The notes beneath the pieces are model-generated. The model did no database searches and was not told where the DNA came from. It was given only the letters and a program-made list of their open reading frames with translations. The position numbers and the translations under genes are program-made. DNA of 64,000 nt, from contig JAIDYR010000011.1 in the NCBI GenBank assembly GCA_029057985.1, forward strand, positions 1 through 64,000. Direction: 5' to 3'. This DNA comes from Muribaculaceae bacterium. GTDB taxonomy: Bacteria; Bacteroidota; Bacteroidia; Bacteroidales; Muribaculaceae. The first letter of the stretch is position 1, and each line of letters opens with the position of its first letter. Below, one piece after another: positions 63,126 to 64,000 of this stretch.

Positions 63126-64000
63126 TTATTCAAAACTGCCCATGCGGAGGAAATTTACTTCTTCCTGAGTGAGATAGCGCCAGCGACCGCGGGGGAGATT
63201 CTTCTTGGTAAGACCTGCGAAGTAGACGCGGTCGAGCTTGGTCACGCGATAACCGAGATGTTCGAAGATTCGGCGCACGATTCGGTTGCGACCGCTATGG
63301 ATTTCGATTCCGGCCTGATTGCGGTCAGTGTCGCTCACGTAGCTTACTGCGTCAGCGTGGATCTCGCCATCTTCAAGTTCTATGCCGTCGGCGATGCGCT
63401 GCATGTCTTCCTCGGCGATGGGCTTGTCGGTCCAGACGTGATATATTTTCTTTTTGACAAATTTCGGATGAGTTAGTTTTGATGCAAGATCGCCGTCATT
63501 GGTAAGGAGCAGTACTCCGGTAGTGTTGCGGTCAAGGCGTCCTACGGGGTAGATCCTTTCCTGGCAAGCGTTCTTGACGAGGTCAAGTACAGTGAGCCGG
63601 CCGTTGGGATCATCGCTTGTGGTCACGCAGTCTTTCGGTTTGTTGAGGAGGACGTAGCATTTACGCTCGGGAGTTACGACCTTGCCATCATATTCTACCA
63701 CGTCCTGGCGTGTAATCTTGACTCCGAGTTCAGTGACGACCTCTCCGTTGACGCTGACCTTTCCGGCCTGGATGTATTCATCAGCTTCGCGGCGCGAGCA
63801 TATGCCGGCGTTGGCCATATATTTGTTGAGGCGGATTTCGGCTGTCGGATCGATATCTTCGATTACGTAATCGATCTGTTTTGGTCGCGGAGTGAAAGTG
63901 CGGTTCTGCTGCTGATTGCGGTTGAAGCCTCCCTGCGGACGATTCTGACCCCCGTTGCGGTTGAAATTATTGCGGTTCTGCTGTCGATTGTTTTGCTGAT
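63126..64000 (-). CDS. RsuA/RluB-family pseudouridine synthase, 5' end outside the window
   Basis: The C-terminal 230 residues hold the S4 domain (IRLNKYMANAGICSRREADEYI) and the catalytic Asp in VGRLDRNTTGVLLLTNDGDL. The reading frame does not stop at the ORF track Met (63818). It continues upstream through KQIDYVIEDIDPTAEIRLNKY and into an Asn/Gln/Arg/Gly-rich stretch (FNRNQQQNRTF, NRPQGGFNRN) to the edge. The true protein thus has a low-complexity N-terminal tail of at least 60 residues, as known in Bacteroidota homologues. Target: probably 23S rRNA (RluB-like); RsuA is the alternative. Confidence 0.92.
   Translation of the reverse strand, partial: QQNNRQQNRNNFNRNGGQNRPQGGFNRNQQQNRTFTPRPKQIDYVIEDIDPTAEIRLNKYMANAGICSRREADEYIQAGKVSVNGEVVTELGVKITRQDVVEYDGKVVTPERKCYVLLNKPKDCVTTSDDPNGRLTVLDLVKNACQERIYPVGRLDRNTTGVLLLTNDGDLASKLTHPKFVKKKIYHVWTDKPIAEEDMQRIADGIELEDGEIHADAVSYVSDTDRNQAGIEIHSGRNRIVRRIFEHLGYRVTKLDRVYFAGLTKKNLPRGRWRYLTQEEVNFLRMGSFE

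Noticed and set aside
1-64000. tRNA, rRNA or tmRNA genes
   Set aside because: I looked for T-arm GGTTCGA-type blocks with matching acceptor stems and for rRNA signatures and found none I could support by eye; a tRNAscan run would settle it.

Overview
The window looks like chromosomal DNA from a gut-type Bacteroidota, order Bacteroidales. A Muribaculaceae-like genome is my best guess, but it is not proven from sequence alone. The evidence is: promoters of the TTTG-N19/20-TAnnTTTG type, characteristic of Bacteroidota; no Shine-Dalgarno sequence at the starts I read closely; a MurF-alanine racemase fusion; an enlarged IspG and SecA; DUF3098, DUF2851 and a probable DUF3256 protein; and the block ftsX-DUF3098-uppP-truB-queA. 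I see no rRNA, tRNA, CRISPR array, prophage or intact transposase gene.

Layout. 1-673: the end of a possible upstream frame and a DUF308/HdeD-like membrane protein. 616-16823 (minus strand, read right to left): one exopolysaccharide/capsule locus. Its order is a WecA-type initiating transferase, Wza-like export lipoprotein, Wzc-like tyrosine autokinase, PHP-type phosphatase, UDP-glucuronate-4-epimerase-like enzyme, Gmd and Fcl (GDP-L-fucose), Wzx flippase, a double GT4 glycosyltransferase, an EpsG-like polymerase, then GT4 and GT2 transferases. Together they would build a fucose-containing repeat unit on undecaprenyl phosphate, flip it, polymerise it and export it. 17030-22268: ispG, a PAP2-related membrane protein, an RluA-type pseudouridine synthase and DUF2851. 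22269-23175: a 0.9 kb AT-rich gap with two paralogous small RNA candidates. 23176-31493: recO, rubrerythrin, a lipoprotein plus murF-alr, a GT4, fructose-bisphosphate aldolase and queA. 31519-34570: truB, uppP, DUF3098 and ftsX. 34772-41520: mtaB, a GT2, tcdA, a small ORF, an RsmF-like methyltransferase, an RsmI-like methylase and an MBL-fold hydrolase. 41566-44138: an AAA-ATPase/PD-(D/E)XK-like gene overlapping a secreted protein gene. 44198-53922: a lipoprotein, a peptide transporter, sufE, a HIT protein, greA, waaA, gltX, a DUF3256-like protein and a DEAD-box helicase. 54300-64000: a GYF-domain membrane protein, secA, a phosphatase-fold protein that has lost its catalytic residues, a DUF4105 protein, asnS, and an RsuA/RluB-type pseudouridine synthase that runs off the right edge.

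The most unusual observations are non-coding. (i) Twin 70-nt RNAs at 22.5 and 23.1 kb, each with a matched promoter, a shared leader and an intrinsic terminator; the leader is complementary to a generic ATACC-ATG-AAA-AAC start region. (ii) A terminator-ended leader RNA before greA. (iii) A 28-bp perfect palindrome at the presumed transcription start of the DUF3256-like gene. (iv) A 193-bp MITE-like element. (v) Two families of short dispersed intergenic repeats. Among proteins, the phosphatase-like pseudoenzyme next to secA and the double glycosyltransferase stand out.

Start sites were moved inward from the ORF-track start where a promoter, operon spacing or family alignment argued for it (DUF308, PAP2-like, lipoprotein, queA, small ORF, AAA protein, DUF3256, secA). 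Promoter calls come from reading the sequence by eye, not from a scored search.
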